In this document: positions 17,379 through 26,083 of the stretch, piece after piece
Numbering within the stretch: the stretch's first letter is position 1
How the letters are laid out: every line of letters begins with the position of its first letter
NCBI RefSeq assembly: GCF_032193765.1
Contig: NZ_JAVBIJ010000001.1
Location: 3,286,001 to 3,350,000, forward strand
DNA: 64,000 bases
Direction: 5' to 3'
From: Rhodoferax potami
GTDB lineage: Bacteria; Pseudomonadota; Gammaproteobacteria; Burkholderiales; Burkholderiaceae_C
Notes under the pieces: model-generated
What the model was told of the DNA's origin: nothing
Databases searched by the model: none
The model's input: only the letters and a program-made list of their open reading frames with translations
Program-made: the position numbers and the translations under genes

Positions 17379-18293
17379 TTAGAGCGCGTTGAGCGGAATG
17401 CGCAAGTAAGACACCCCGTTGCTGTCGGCGGGCGGCAGGTCACCCGCGCGGATGTTGATTTGCACCGAGGGCAGGATCAGGTTAGGCATCGCCAGCCCGG
17501 CGTCGCGGGTGGTGCGCATGGCCACGAAGTCTTGCTCGCTCACACCGTCGCGGATATGGATGTTGCCCGCACGTTGCTGGCCCACGGTGCTTTCCCACGC
17601 GGCTTCGCGGCCGGCGGGCGGGTAGTCGTGGCACATGTAGAGGCGGGTGTCTTCGGGCATGGCGAGCAAGGTGCGCACACTGCGGTACAAGGTGTTGGCA
17701 TTGCCGCCGGGAAAGTCGCAGCGGGCGGTGCCCACATCGGGCATGAACAAGGTGTCGCCCACGAACACGGCGTCGGGTTCTTTACCGCCATTCACCTTAA
17801 AGGCCATGCACGCGGGGGTGTGGCCGGGCACGGCCATGGCCTGCGCGCTGAGTTCGCCAATGGTGAAGGTTTCGTCCGGCGCAAACAGATGATCAAACTG
17901 GCTACCGTCCGGGTGGAATTCGGGCTCGAGGTTAAAGATGCCCTTGAACACGTTTTGCACATGGGTGATAGCGGCACCGATGGCAATGCGGCCGCCCAAG
18001 TGCTTGCGCAGATAGTGCGCGGCAGACAGGTGGTCGGCATGGGCATGGGTTTCCAGAATCCACTGCACGCTCAAACCCTGCTCTTTCACAAACGCCATCA
18101 GGGCGTCTGCCGAGGTGGTGCTGGTGCGGCCGGCCTTGGCGTCGTAGTCGAGCACTGAGTCAACGATGGCACATTGGCCACCGGTGTGGTCATAGACCAC
18201 ATAGCTCACGGTCCAGGTGGCGGGGTCAAAGAAGGATTTGATGTTCGGGGTAGCGCCCGTCAAGGTCGCGGGGCTAGCAGTGGAAGCGGTCAT
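17379..18293 (-). CDS. MBL-fold persulfide dioxygenase/Blh-type hydrolase
   Basis: 304-residue metallo-beta-lactamase-fold protein of the ETHE1/Blh class. The metal-binding motif HAHADH is at 83-88, with further ligands in VPGHTPACMAF and FVGDTLFMPD. Members oxidise glutathione persulfide in sulfide detoxification. It diverges from a BigR/SqrR repressor across a single long dyad and is grouped with YeeE/YedE and rhodanese-replacement genes, as in known bigR/blh loci. Cytoplasmic, no signal peptide. Confidence 0.92.
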   Translation of the reverse strand: MTASTASPATLTGATPNIKSFFDPATWTVSYVVYDHTGGQCAIVDSVLDYDAKAGRTSTTSADALMAFVKEQGLSVQWILETHAHADHLSAAHYLRKHLGGRIAIGAAITHVQNVFKGIFNLEPEFHPDGSQFDHLFAPDETFTIGELSAQAMAVPGHTPACMAFKVNGGKEPDAVFVGDTLFMPDVGTARCDFPGGNANTLYRSVRTLLAMPEDTRLYMCHDYPPAGREAAWESTVGQQRAGNIHIRDGVSEQDFVAMRTTRDAGLAMPNLILPSVQINIRAGDLPPADSNGVSYLRIPLNAL

Positions 18294-18327
18294 CGAGAAC
18301 TCCTTGTAAAGGTCGTTATTTCAATTG

Positions 18328-18382
18328 CGATGACGATAGTTTATTGACTTATATTTTGTTTGTCAATAAACTATCGTCATCG
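18328..18382. promoter_or_regulatory. BigR/SqrR operator with overlapping divergent promoters
   Basis: A perfect inverted repeat with 21-base arms (18328-18348 and 18362-18382) and a 13-base A/T-rich centre. It carries matched promoter elements on both strands: on + TTGACT (18344-18349), 17 bases, TAAACT (18367-18372); on - TTGACA (18361-18366), 17 bases, TAAACT (18338-18343). Each arm therefore holds the -35 of one promoter and the -10 of the other. A BigR dimer binding here would block both. Confidence 0.8.
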
Positions 18383-18402
18383 AATGTGAAAGGAGCCTGT
18401 TC

Positions 18403-18747
18403 ATGCTGGCAGAGACGACAAACCCCAACCCTCCCACCTTGGACCTCGACCAACTGCGCCGCTCTGCGGACGCAGCCTGCCGCCTGATGAAGGTCATGTC
18501 CAACCCCGACCGCCTGCTGCTGCTGTGCCAACTCAGCCAGGGCGAAAAGCGGGTCGGCGAACTCGAAGAGCTGGTGGGCATTGCCCAGCCCACCCTGTCG
18601 CAGCAACTCGGCGTGTTGCGGGAAGAAGGCCTGGTCACCACCCGGCGCGAAGGCAAATCCATTTACTACGGCATCGACAGCCCCCAGGCCATGGCGGTCA
18701 TGGGCGTTCTCTACAACCAGTTCTGCCAAGCCACTGAAGGCCAGTAA
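18403..18747 (+). CDS. bigR: BigR/SqrR-type persulfide-sensing ArsR repressor
   Basis: 114-residue winged-helix ArsR-family repressor. The recognition-helix region is AQPTLSQQLGVLREEGLV. Cys42 (LLCQLS) and Cys108 (NQFCQA) sit 66 residues apart, as do the two cysteines that form the tetrasulfide/disulfide switch in SqrR/BigR; a third cysteine is at 26. No classic ELCVCDL metal site is present. It is expected to release DNA when persulfides accumulate and to control both the MBL-fold dioxygenase and its own downstream YeeE genes. Confidence 0.92.
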   Translation: MLAETTNPNPPTLDLDQLRRSADAACRLMKVMSNPDRLLLLCQLSQGEKRVGELEELVGIAQPTLSQQLGVLREEGLVTTRREGKSIYYGIDSPQAMAVMGVLYNQFCQATEGQ

Positions 18748-18774
18748 ACCAACAACCACTCAGAAAGACACACC

Positions 18775-19206
18775 ATGCAAATCGATTGGAACCATTTCAC
18801 CCCCTGGGCCTCGCTGATCGGCGGCCTCTTGCTGGGGCTCTCCGCCAGCCTCTTCATTTTGGTGAACGGGCGCATTCTGGGCATCAGCGGCATCGTGGGC
18901 GGCCTGCTCACACCACGCGCAGGAGACACCTCTTGGCGGCTGGCATTTGTGTTGGGCTTGGTCATCGCGCCCTCGGTCTACACCCTGTTTGCCGGACCGG
19001 TACTAGCCACGGTAGATGCCGGCTGGTCCACGCTGATCGTCGCCGGCCTGCTGGTGGGCGTGGGCACCCGCTATGGCGCGGGCTGCACCAGCGGCCACGG
19101 CGTGTGCGGCTTGTCGCGCTTGTCACCCCGTTCGCTGGTCGCCACCCTGTCCTTCATGGGCGCGGGTTTCGCCGTCGTGTTTGTCATTCGCCACTTGTTG
19201 GCCTGA
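18775..19206 (+). CDS. YeeE/YedE-family transporter, N-terminal half protein
   Basis: 143-residue membrane protein, a half-size YeeE/YedE (DUF395) transporter. The signature GVGTRYGAGCTSGHGVCGLSR carries the cysteine essential for sulfur-compound (thiosulfate-type) transport. Four to five helices. It is followed after 29 bases by the second half gene. Such pairs (also called PmpA/PmpB) are usual in BigR loci. Confidence 0.92.
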   Translation: MQIDWNHFTPWASLIGGLLLGLSASLFILVNGRILGISGIVGGLLTPRAGDTSWRLAFVLGLVIAPSVYTLFAGPVLATVDAGWSTLIVAGLLVGVGTRYGAGCTSGHGVCGLSRLSPRSLVATLSFMGAGFAVVFVIRHLLA

Positions 19207-19235
19207 GTTGAATCGTTGAATCTGGAGCCACTGAT

Positions 19236-19688
19236 ATGAAAAACGCTGTTCACCCCCACCGCCTGGCCGAATTCGGCGTAGGCCTGTTGTTCGGCATCGG
19301 CCTGATCCTGGCCGGCATGACCGACCCGTCCAAGGTCTTGGGCTTTTTGGACTTGGCTGGCTTGTGGGACCCCTCGCTCGCCTTCGTCATGGGCGGCGCG
19401 ATTCTGGTGAGCCTGGGTGCGTTTACCCTGGCCAAGAAACGCACCTCCAGCTTTTTGGGTGGTGCCATGCGCTTGCCCACCAGCCGCGACATCGACAAAC
19501 GCCTGGTCACCGGCAGCCTGCTTTTTGGCGCCGGCTGGGGCTTGGCAGGCTTCTGCCCCGGGCCTGCGCTGGTGTCTCTGGGCACCGGCAACCCCAAGGC
19601 CGTAGTGTTTGTGGTGGCCATGTTGGCCGGTATGGCGCTGTTTGAAGTGCTGGAACGCCGCCCCGCTAAACTCGCGCTGAAAGGATAA
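19236..19688 (+). CDS. YeeE/YedE-family transporter, C-terminal half protein
   Basis: 150-residue membrane protein homologous to the second half of YeeE. Signatures: LFGIGLILAGMTDPSKVLGFLD (split: GIGLILAGMTDPSKV, LGFLDL) and GAGWGLAGFCPGPALVSLG, which contains the second conserved cysteine. It likely pairs with the upstream half to form one pore for a sulfur compound. Confidence 0.92.
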   Translation: MKNAVHPHRLAEFGVGLLFGIGLILAGMTDPSKVLGFLDLAGLWDPSLAFVMGGAILVSLGAFTLAKKRTSSFLGGAMRLPTSRDIDKRLVTGSLLFGAGWGLAGFCPGPALVSLGTGNPKAVVFVVAMLAGMALFEVLERRPAKLALKG

Positions 19689-19694
19689 AACGCC

Positions 19695-20042
19695 ATGAGC
19701 CTCCCCGTACGTTCCGTCACCCCCGAGTTTTATGTGGCCGCGCAACTGGCGCCCACAGACATGGCTGCCGCAGCCGCCATGGGCTTCAAAACCGTGATTT
19801 GCAACCGCCCAGACATGGAAGGCGGCGCCGAGCAACCGGCCAGTAGCAGCATGCAAGCTGCGGCCGTTGCTGCTGGTTTGCACTATGTGTACCTGCCGGT
19901 AGTGCCTGGCTCCATCACCCCCGAACAGGCGGTTGCCATGAAGCAGGCACTGGACGCTGCCCAACAGCCGGTGCTGGCGTTTTGCCGCTCTGGCGCCCGC
20001 TCTACCCAGCTGTTCATGCTGGCGCAGCAAACCGCTGCCTGA
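19695..20042 (+). CDS. Blh-N-type phosphatase-fold protein (TIGR01244-like)
   Basis: 115 residues with a dual-specificity-phosphatase-like fold and active-site loop AFCRSGARSTQLF (Cys-X5-Arg). In many bacteria this domain is fused to the MBL-fold persulfide dioxygenase; here it is a separate gene 6 bases after yeeE. It probably acts as a sulfur transferase or thiol-dependent hydrolase in the same pathway. Last gene before a strong terminator. Confidence 0.88.
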   Translation: MSLPVRSVTPEFYVAAQLAPTDMAAAAAMGFKTVICNRPDMEGGAEQPASSSMQAAAVAAGLHYVYLPVVPGSITPEQAVAMKQALDAAQQPVLAFCRSGARSTQLFMLAQQTAA

Positions 20043-20066
20043 ACACTCCCCCTGTAAAGCACAAAA

Positions 20067-20096
20067 GGGCTACCGGTTTGACCGGTAGCCCTTTTT
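20067..20096 (+). terminator. Rho-independent terminator of bigR operon
   Basis: Perfect 11-base stem (GGGCTACCGGT / ACCGGTAGCCC) with a TTG loop and a run of five T, 24 bases after the last gene. Confidence 0.93.
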
Positions 20097-20153
20097 GCTA
20101 TTGTTTTGGTAGCTGCTGGCGCACACGTTGTGCGCGCTAGCAGCAGTTTTTGC
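20097..20153. repeat. Dispersed hairpin repeat
   Basis: GGTAGCTGCTGGCGCACA and TGTGCGCGCTAGCAGCAG form a long imperfect hairpin followed by T5, a copy of the repeat family seen at 3.8 and 27.2 kb. It lies between the bigR terminator and the stop of the IscR-like gene. Confidence 0.65.
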
Positions 20154-20684
20154 TTAGCGTCCGCTGTTGAATGACAGGGACTGGCCCAAGGCAAATACCG
20201 AGTTCGGCGCCGTCGTGCGAATCACCGACTGGGGCTTGAGCTTTTGCAACACGCCCTTTTTGGTGATCTTGCGCTCTTTGACCGCAAAACCCTTGGAGCG
20301 CTGCTCGTCCGCCAAGCTGCGCAGGGTGATGGTACGCATGTGCGCCACCACGGTGCCTTGCAGCGCAGCCCACAAATCGCGGGTCATGTCCTGTGCGCTC
20401 TGCGAGGTTTCACGGCTGGACTCCTCTTTCTCTTCGATAGCGCCAATGATGTCAGCCACGGTGATGCTGTCACCCCGGAAGCCCAGGGAATAACCGCCGC
20501 CGGGGCCACGGGTGCTCTCCACCAGACCGTGCTGGCGCAATTTGGCGAACACCTGCTCGAGATAAGACAGCGAAATACGGTGACGCAGCGCGATGTCCTG
20601 CAAGGGCACCGGTTGACCGCTTTCGCGCAGGGCCAAGTCAATCATGGCAGTGATGGCAAAACGTCCGCGGGTACTGAGTCGCAT
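20154..20684 (-). CDS. IscR-like Rrf2 regulator lacking the cluster cysteines
   Basis: 176-residue Rrf2-family transcription factor. The winged-helix part is very close to IscR (MRLSTRGRFAITAMIDLALR; ISLSYLEQVFAKLRQHGLVE; STRGPGGGYSL). The loop that in IscR carries three Fe-S-ligating cysteines here reads KEESSRETSQSAQDM, and the protein contains no cysteine at all. A 45-residue basic C-terminal tail (KERKITKKGVLQKLKP…) follows. The start is fixed by AAAGGAGA. It may bind IscR type-2-like sites independently of cluster status. Divergent from the LysR gene. Confidence 0.88.
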   Translation of the reverse strand: MRLSTRGRFAITAMIDLALRESGQPVPLQDIALRHRISLSYLEQVFAKLRQHGLVESTRGPGGGYSLGFRGDSITVADIIGAIEEKEESSRETSQSAQDMTRDLWAALQGTVVAHMRTITLRSLADEQRSKGFAVKERKITKKGVLQKLKPQSVIRTTAPNSVFALGQSLSFNSGR

Positions 20685-20816
20685 ACAAGGTCTCCTTTGG
20701 TGAACGACTGATAGACCTGTACTGTAGAGATGGTTATGCTTCGCGTAAATTCGAATTTTGTAAATTTTTAATTCGTTTTTTTCGCAGTAATTCAGTTTGT
20801 ATCCAAGAAGGCGACC

Positions 20817-21709
20817 ATGAACTTCAAGCACCTCCACTACTTTTGGGTCACCGCCAAGGCGGGCGGCATCATGCGCGCAGGCGAACAACTGCACACCACG
20901 CCCCAAACGCTGTCGGGCCAGATCAAGCTGCTGGAAGAGTGGCTAGGCCGCAAACTCTTCCAGAAAAGCGGCCGCAACCTGGAGCTGACCGAAGACGGCC
21001 GCCTCGCCTTGGGCTACGCAGACCAGATTTTTTCGCTGGGTGCCGAACTCGAAAACGTGGTGCGCCTGCCCCGGGGCGTTCACAAAGTGCTGGACTTCAA
21101 GGTCGGCGTGGCGGACTCGGTCACCAAATCCCTGGCCTACCGCCTGCTGGAGCCGGCCCTCAACCTCGAAGATCCGGTGCGCATGATTTGCAGCGAGGGC
21201 AAGTTCCCCGACCTACTGGCCAAGCTCGCCTTGAACCAGCTCGACCTGGTGATTGCGGATGAGCCCATGTCCAAGCGCATGAGTGTCAAAGCCTTTAACC
21301 ACGAGCTGGGCAGCACCCCGATGAGCTTTTTTGCGCCCCGGCCTTGCGCAAGACGCTCAAGGGCGACTTCCCGGAGTGCCTGAACAACGCGCCCATGCTG
21401 ATCCAAGGGGCACAAGCCTCGATCCGCCAGCAATGGGAGGGTTGGCTCAGCCGCCACCAGCTGCACCCACGCACCATCGGCGAATTTGACGACGGTGCGC
21501 TCATGAACGCCTTCGGGCGCAAGGGCCGCGGCATCTTCATGGCCCCATCGGTCATGGAGGCAGACATCGTCGAGCAGTTCGGGGTGGAAGTGATCGGCCG
21601 TAGCGACGAGCTGGTGGAAGAGTTCTTTGCGGTGTCGGTGGAGCGGCGTATTACCCACCCCTGTGTGGTCGCGATCACCAAAACGGCGCGGGGGCAATTG
21701 TTCAGTTAA
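20817..21709 (+). pseudogene. NhaR-like LysR regulator, frameshifted
   Basis: LysR-family regulator close to NhaR. Frame one gives the DNA-binding domain (MNFKHLHYFWVTAKAGGIMR; TTPQTLSGQIKLLEEWLGRK) and about 170 residues to TPMSFFAP, then runs out of frame and stops at 21383. The rest (RKTLKGDFPECLNNAPM… to the end) continues in another frame up to 21709. The break is at about 21333-21342, in GCGCCCCGG: one extra C would restore the reading frame and give an approximately 297-residue protein, the normal family length. It is either a recent pseudogene or a sequencing error. Confidence 0.85.
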
Positions 21710-21773
21710 CGCTCGCAAAGCCTATGGGCGTAGACAATGTGCACCTGACCCCATCACTTATGAAAGCCCCCTG

Positions 21774-22241
21774 ATGTACGACCTGTCCAAACTTCTGCAC
21801 CTGATTGCTGCCATCGTCTGGATGGGGGGCATGACCTTCATGCTGATTGCGCTGCGCCCTGCCACCCTGGCGGTCATGGACGCGCAGCCCCGCGCCCGGT
21901 TGATGGACCAGGTCTGGCAACGGTTTTTTGCCGCGGTACTGATTGCCATCGTGGTGCTGCTGGCAACCGGCGGTTATATGTTTGGCGGCGCCATGAAGGC
22001 CGCCCGTGAAGCCACAGGCCATGCCGTGGTGCCCTTGGGCTGGACGATCATGACCACGCTGGGCAGCCTGATGTTTTTGATCTTCGGGCACATTTACTTT
22101 GCGGGCTTCAAGAAGTTCCGCCGCGCCGTGGCCGGCATGCAGTGGCCCGTCGCTGCCAAAGCGGCCGAGCAAATTCACTTGCTGGTCGTCATTAACTTTG
22201 TGCTCGGCTGGGCTGCTATTGCCGCCGTGAAGCTGCTGTAA
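21774..22241 (+). CDS. CopD-family membrane protein
   Basis: 155 residues with four membrane helices. His residues sit at helix starts (KLLHLIAAIVWMGGMTF; FGHIYFAGFKKF; EQIHLLVVINFVLGW) as in CopD/DUF2269-type proteins that bind copper or haem. Role unproven. It starts 64 bases after the LysR gene and is followed by the mipA-like gene. Confidence 0.8.
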   Translation: MYDLSKLLHLIAAIVWMGGMTFMLIALRPATLAVMDAQPRARLMDQVWQRFFAAVLIAIVVLLATGGYMFGGAMKAAREATGHAVVPLGWTIMTTLGSLMFLIFGHIYFAGFKKFRRAVAGMQWPVAAKAAEQIHLLVVINFVLGWAAIAAVKLL

Positions 22242-22262
22242 CTCACTTTTCTCGGTCTATTT

Positions 22263-23150
22263 ATGTCGCATCAGCGCCCCTGCCCCACACCGGCAACCCC
22301 CTTTAAGGCGACTACGCCCCTCCGCTCCGCCCTGTGCGCGGCCGCACTGCTCGCAACTGCCTTGGGTGCTACACCGGCCCAGGCCGACACCGCCAGCGAA
22401 GGCCTGCCGCTGTGGGAGTTGGGTGTGTTTGCCGGCGCGGTGTCCACCCCGGCCTACCCTGCATCGGTAGAGCGCAGTGGCCTCGGGCTGGTGCTGCCGG
22501 TGCTGGTGTACCGCGGGGAAATCTTCCGGGCTGAGCGTGGCAGCGTAGGTGCCCGCTTGGTGCACACCGAGGACACCGAGTTCGACATTGGCTTTGCAGC
22601 CTCCTTGCCTGCCAGCTCCAACGATATTGCCGCCCGCAAGGGCATGCCCGACCTGGGCACACTGGTCGAGTTCGGTCCCCGCCTGAAGACCGTGCTGGCC
22701 CGCCCTGACAGCCAGAGCCAAGTGCGGCTGGAGCTGCCATTGCGCAGCGTGATCGAAGTCCAGGGCGGCCTGCGCACCCAAGGTTTTGCAGCGGAGCCGG
22801 AGCTGATCTGGGAGACGCGTGCGCCCGGATCGGCGTGGCGGTTTTCGACCAGTGCCAGCCTGATCTTTGGGGATGCACGGCTCAACCGCTACTTTTATGG
22901 GGTACCGGCCGACCTGGCCACGGCCCAGCGCCCCGCCTATGACGCGCAAAGCGGGCTGATTGCCTCCCGCTTTTCTGTCAGCGCCTCGCGCGCGCTGGGG
23001 CCGGATCTGCGGGTGTTCGGTTTTGTGCGTGCCGAAAACTATGCCGGCAACGCCAATACCAGCAGCCCGCTGCATCTGCGCAGCACCGGCACCTCGGCCG
23101 GCATTGGCCTGAACTGGACGCTCAGGCGCTCCGAAGCCCGGGCTTACTAA
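22263..23150 (+). CDS. MipA/OmpV-family outer-membrane protein
   Basis: 295 residues with a signal peptide (LCAAALLATALGATPAQA) and an MipA/OmpV beta-barrel: WELGVFAGAVSTPAYPAS near the start, GIGLNWTLRRSEARAY at the end, close to the family consensus terminal strand. MipA was described as a murein-hydrolase scaffold (MltA-interacting); OmpV types are outer-membrane proteins of unclear role. Starts 21 bases after the CopD-like gene. Confidence 0.9.
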   Translation: MSHQRPCPTPATPFKATTPLRSALCAAALLATALGATPAQADTASEGLPLWELGVFAGAVSTPAYPASVERSGLGLVLPVLVYRGEIFRAERGSVGARLVHTEDTEFDIGFAASLPASSNDIAARKGMPDLGTLVEFGPRLKTVLARPDSQSQVRLELPLRSVIEVQGGLRTQGFAAEPELIWETRAPGSAWRFSTSASLIFGDARLNRYFYGVPADLATAQRPAYDAQSGLIASRFSVSASRALGPDLRVFGFVRAENYAGNANTSSPLHLRSTGTSAGIGLNWTLRRSEARAY

Positions 23151-23190
23151 TAACCAAGTTGCGGGGCTAAGGCCCTGCACTTAGATGTAA

Positions 23191-23222
23191 TTGCGCATAA
23201 ACAAACAACGAACTATTCGTTG
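23191..23222 (+). promoter_or_regulatory. CysB-like promoter element, copy B
   Basis: Contains the perfect dyad CAACGAA-CTA-TTCGTTG (23206-23222) within a segment 27/31 identical to 4801-4831. It lies 86 bases before the sbp start. Position and duplication suggest the activator site of the sulfate-starvation regulon. Confidence 0.6.
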
Positions 23223-23307
23223 TGGTTTGCACCTCTCGTCTTCAGAATCGGGCTGTTACCGACTCGTCAGCCGCACACACGCGGCCAACCCACCTTCTGG
23301 AGCCGAT

Positions 23308-24309
23308 ATGAATTTCAAACAAAAAACCTCGTTGGCGCTCGCTGCCATTGCACTGACTGCTAGCAATTTTGCAGCAGCACAAACCACTTTGCTCAACGTG
23401 TCGTATGACGTGGCGCGCGAGTTCTACAAAGACGTGAACACCGCGTTCATTGCCAACTACAAGAAAACCACCGGCAAAGACATCAAGATCGACCAGTCCC
23501 ACGCAGGCTCCAGCGCCCAGGCACGCGCCGTGAACGATGGCTTGGAAGCCGACGTGGTCACCATGAACACCACCACCGACGTGGACTTTCTGGCCGGCAC
23601 CGGTGTCGTGGCCAAAGACTGGGCCAAGAAATTCCCGAACAACGCCGCCCCCACCAGCTCCACCATGCTGTTCCTGGTGCGCAATGGCAACCCCAAGGGC
23701 ATCAAGGATTGGGATGACCTGATCAAGCCCGGCGTGCAGGTGGTGGTGGTGAACCCCAAAACCGGCGGTAACGGCCGCATGGCCTATTTGGCCGCATGGG
23801 GCCAAGTGCGCAAAAAGGGCGGCACCGATGCCCAAGCCCAAGACTTTGTGAGCAAGCTGTATAAAAACGTGCCGATCCTGGCCAAGGGCGGCCGCGATGC
23901 GACCAGCGTCTTCTTGCAACGCAACATCGGCGACGTGCTGATCACTTTTGAATCCGAAGTCGTGTCGGTGGACAAAGAGTTCGGCGCCGGCAAGGTCGAT
24001 GCGATTCACCCCGGCATTTCCATCGTGGCCGAGAACCCGGTCGCCGTGGTCGAACGCACCGTAGCCAAGAAAGGCACTGCCGAGCAGGCCCGCGCTTACC
24101 TGAACTTCTTGTACACCGATGAAGGCCAGGAAATCGCAGCCAAGCACGCCATCCGCCCCAGCAACCCGACCATCCTGAAGAAGTACGCCAGCACCTTCAA
24201 GCCGATCACGCTGTTCCGTGCGGAAGAATTCTTTGGCTCGTTTGCTGAAGCGCAAAAAGTGCACTTCAACGACGGCGGCCAGTTCGACAAGCTCTACACC
24301 GTCAAGTAA
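23308..24309 (+). CDS. sbp: Sulfate ABC transporter substrate-binding protein
   Basis: 333-residue periplasmic sulfate-binding protein. Sec signal peptide (KTSLALAAIALTASNFAAA) and signatures [39 protein letters not shown] and NPKTGGNGRMAYLAAWG. The start follows a CTGGAG site. It heads a complete sbp-cysTWA operon, the next gene starting directly after its stop codon. About half identical to the orphan copy at 2.7 kb. Confidence 0.95.
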   Translation: MNFKQKTSLALAAIALTASNFAAAQTTLLNVSYDVAREFYKDVNTAFIANYKKTTGKDIKIDQSHAGSSAQARAVNDGLEADVVTMNTTTDVDFLAGTGVVAKDWAKKFPNNAAPTSSTMLFLVRNGNPKGIKDWDDLIKPGVQVVVVNPKTGGNGRMAYLAAWGQVRKKGGTDAQAQDFVSKLYKNVPILAKGGRDATSVFLQRNIGDVLITFESEVVSVDKEFGAGKVDAIHPGISIVAENPVAVVERTVAKKGTAEQARAYLNFLYTDEGQEIAAKHAIRPSNPTILKKYASTFKPITLFRAEEFFGSFAEAQKVHFNDGGQFDKLYTVK

Positions 24310-25167
24310 ATGACTGCTGCTGTTCTGCAGGCGCCGCTTAATAAGCGGGCGCCCAAACGGGTGCTGCCCGGTTTCCGGCTGACGCTGGGCTACACCTTGT
24401 TTTATCTGGCGCTGATCGTGCTGTTGCCGCTCTCCGCGCTGATCTTCAAAACCTTCACCCTCACGTTAGACCAGTTCTGGGCAGCCGTGGCCAGCCCGCG
24501 GGTGGTGGCCTCGTACCAGCTCACCTTTGGGGCATCGTTTATTGCGGCACTGGTGAATGCCGTGTTCGGCCTGCTGATCGCCTGGGTACTGGTGCGCTAC
24601 CAGTTCCCCGGCAAAAAAATCATTGACGCCTTGGTCGACCTGCCCTTTGCCCTGCCCACTGCAGTGGCGGGCATTTCGCTCACCGCACTGCTGGCCGGCA
24701 ACGGCTGGATCGGTAGCTTGCTGGAGCCCCATGGCATCCAGCTGGCGTTCAACCGCAATGGCGTCGTGATTGCCCTGATCTTCATCGGCCTGCCTTTTGT
24801 GGTGCGCACGGTGCAGCCGGTGCTGGAAGACGCAGAAAAAGAACTTGAAGAAGCCGCTACCTGCCTAGGTGCCACACGCTGGCAGACCTTCAGGCACGTG
24901 ATCTTTCCGACCATCGCGCCCGCTTTGCTCACCGGCTTTGCCATGGCCTTTGCCCGCGGTGTGGGTGAGTACGGCTCGGTCATTTTTATTGCCGGCAACA
25001 TGCCCATGATTTCTGAAATCACCCCGCTCATCATCATCAGCAAGCTCGAGCAATACGACTACGCGGGCGCCACTGCGGTCGCCACCGTCATGCTGCTGGC
25101 TTCGTTTGTCATGCTCATGGTGATCAACAGCCTGCAAGCCTGGCAGCGCAAACGTGCGGGAGCCTGA
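24310..25167 (+). CDS. cysT: Sulfate/thiosulfate ABC transporter permease CysT
   Basis: 285-residue inner-membrane permease (CysU/CysT) with six helices. The ATG follows the sbp stop with no gap. Signatures: [20 protein letters not shown] and the ATPase-docking loop [20 protein letters not shown]. It pairs with CysW. Confidence 0.96.
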   Translation: MTAAVLQAPLNKRAPKRVLPGFRLTLGYTLFYLALIVLLPLSALIFKTFTLTLDQFWAAVASPRVVASYQLTFGASFIAALVNAVFGLLIAWVLVRYQFPGKKIIDALVDLPFALPTAVAGISLTALLAGNGWIGSLLEPHGIQLAFNRNGVVIALIFIGLPFVVRTVQPVLEDAEKELEEAATCLGATRWQTFRHVIFPTIAPALLTGFAMAFARGVGEYGSVIFIAGNMPMISEITPLIIISKLEQYDYAGATAVATVMLLASFVMLMVINSLQAWQRKRAGA

Positions 25168-25169
25168 CC

Positions 25170-26057
25170 ATGAGTAGCACACGCACGATCCGCCGCGCCA
25201 AAGCCGGCACTACCGAACCCGCATGGGTGAAGTGGTCGCTCATCGCTGTGGCGCTGGGCTTTATCTTTTTGTTTCTGGTCTTGCCACTGGCCGCGGTGTT
25301 CACCGAGGCCTTGCGCAAAGGCGGCGAAGAGTTCCTGCTGGCCCTGAAAGAGCCGGACGCCTGGAGCGCCATCCGCCTGACCCTGCTGATCGCCGCCATT
25401 ACGGTGCCGATGAATCTGGTGTTCGGTGTGGCCGCCGCTTGGTGTATTGCCAAATACGAGTTCAAGGGCAAGGCCTTTTTGACCACGCTGGTGGACCTGC
25501 CGTTCTCGGTGTCGCCCGTCGTTGCAGGCCTGATCTATGTGCTGATGTTCGGAGCGCACGGCTGGTTCGGCCCGTGGCTCATGGCCCATGACATCAAGAT
25601 CGTGTTTGCCGTGCCCGGCATTGTGTTGGCCACCATCTTTGTGACGGTCCCTTTCATTGCCCGGGAGTTGATCCCGCTGATGCAGGCCCAGGGTACTGAC
25701 GAAGAGCAGGCTGCCCAAGTGCTGGGCGCCAGCGGCTTGCAGACCTTCTGGCATGTGACGCTGCCCAACATCAAGTGGGGCCTGATTTATGGCGTCATCT
25801 TGTGTAACGCACGCGCCATGGGCGAGTTTGGCGCGGTGTCGGTGGTGTCCGGGCACATCCGTGGCCAGACCAACACCATGCCACTGCACGTCGAGATTCT
25901 GTACAACGAATACCAGTCGGTAGCCGCCTTCGCCATTGCCTCGTTGCTGGCCCTGCTGGCGCTGGTCACCCTGGTCATCAAGTCCTTTGTGGAGTGGAAG
26001 TTTGAGCGCGACCAGAAGGCCGCTGCAGACTTGCCCCCTGAAAAACCGCTGGCCTGA
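25170..26057 (+). CDS. cysW: Sulfate/thiosulfate ABC transporter permease CysW
   Basis: 295-residue inner-membrane permease, six helices, with [20 protein letters not shown], the docking loop [20 protein letters not shown], and the CysW-specific [20 protein letters not shown]. Starts 2 bases after cysT. Confidence 0.96.
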   Translation: MSSTRTIRRAKAGTTEPAWVKWSLIAVALGFIFLFLVLPLAAVFTEALRKGGEEFLLALKEPDAWSAIRLTLLIAAITVPMNLVFGVAAAWCIAKYEFKGKAFLTTLVDLPFSVSPVVAGLIYVLMFGAHGWFGPWLMAHDIKIVFAVPGIVLATIFVTVPFIARELIPLMQAQGTDEEQAAQVLGASGLQTFWHVTLPNIKWGLIYGVILCNARAMGEFGAVSVVSGHIRGQTNTMPLHVEILYNEYQSVAAFAIASLLALLALVTLVIKSFVEWKFERDQKAAADLPPEKPLA

Positions 26058-26083
26058 GCGCCCGCCTTTTTGAGTAAAACATC

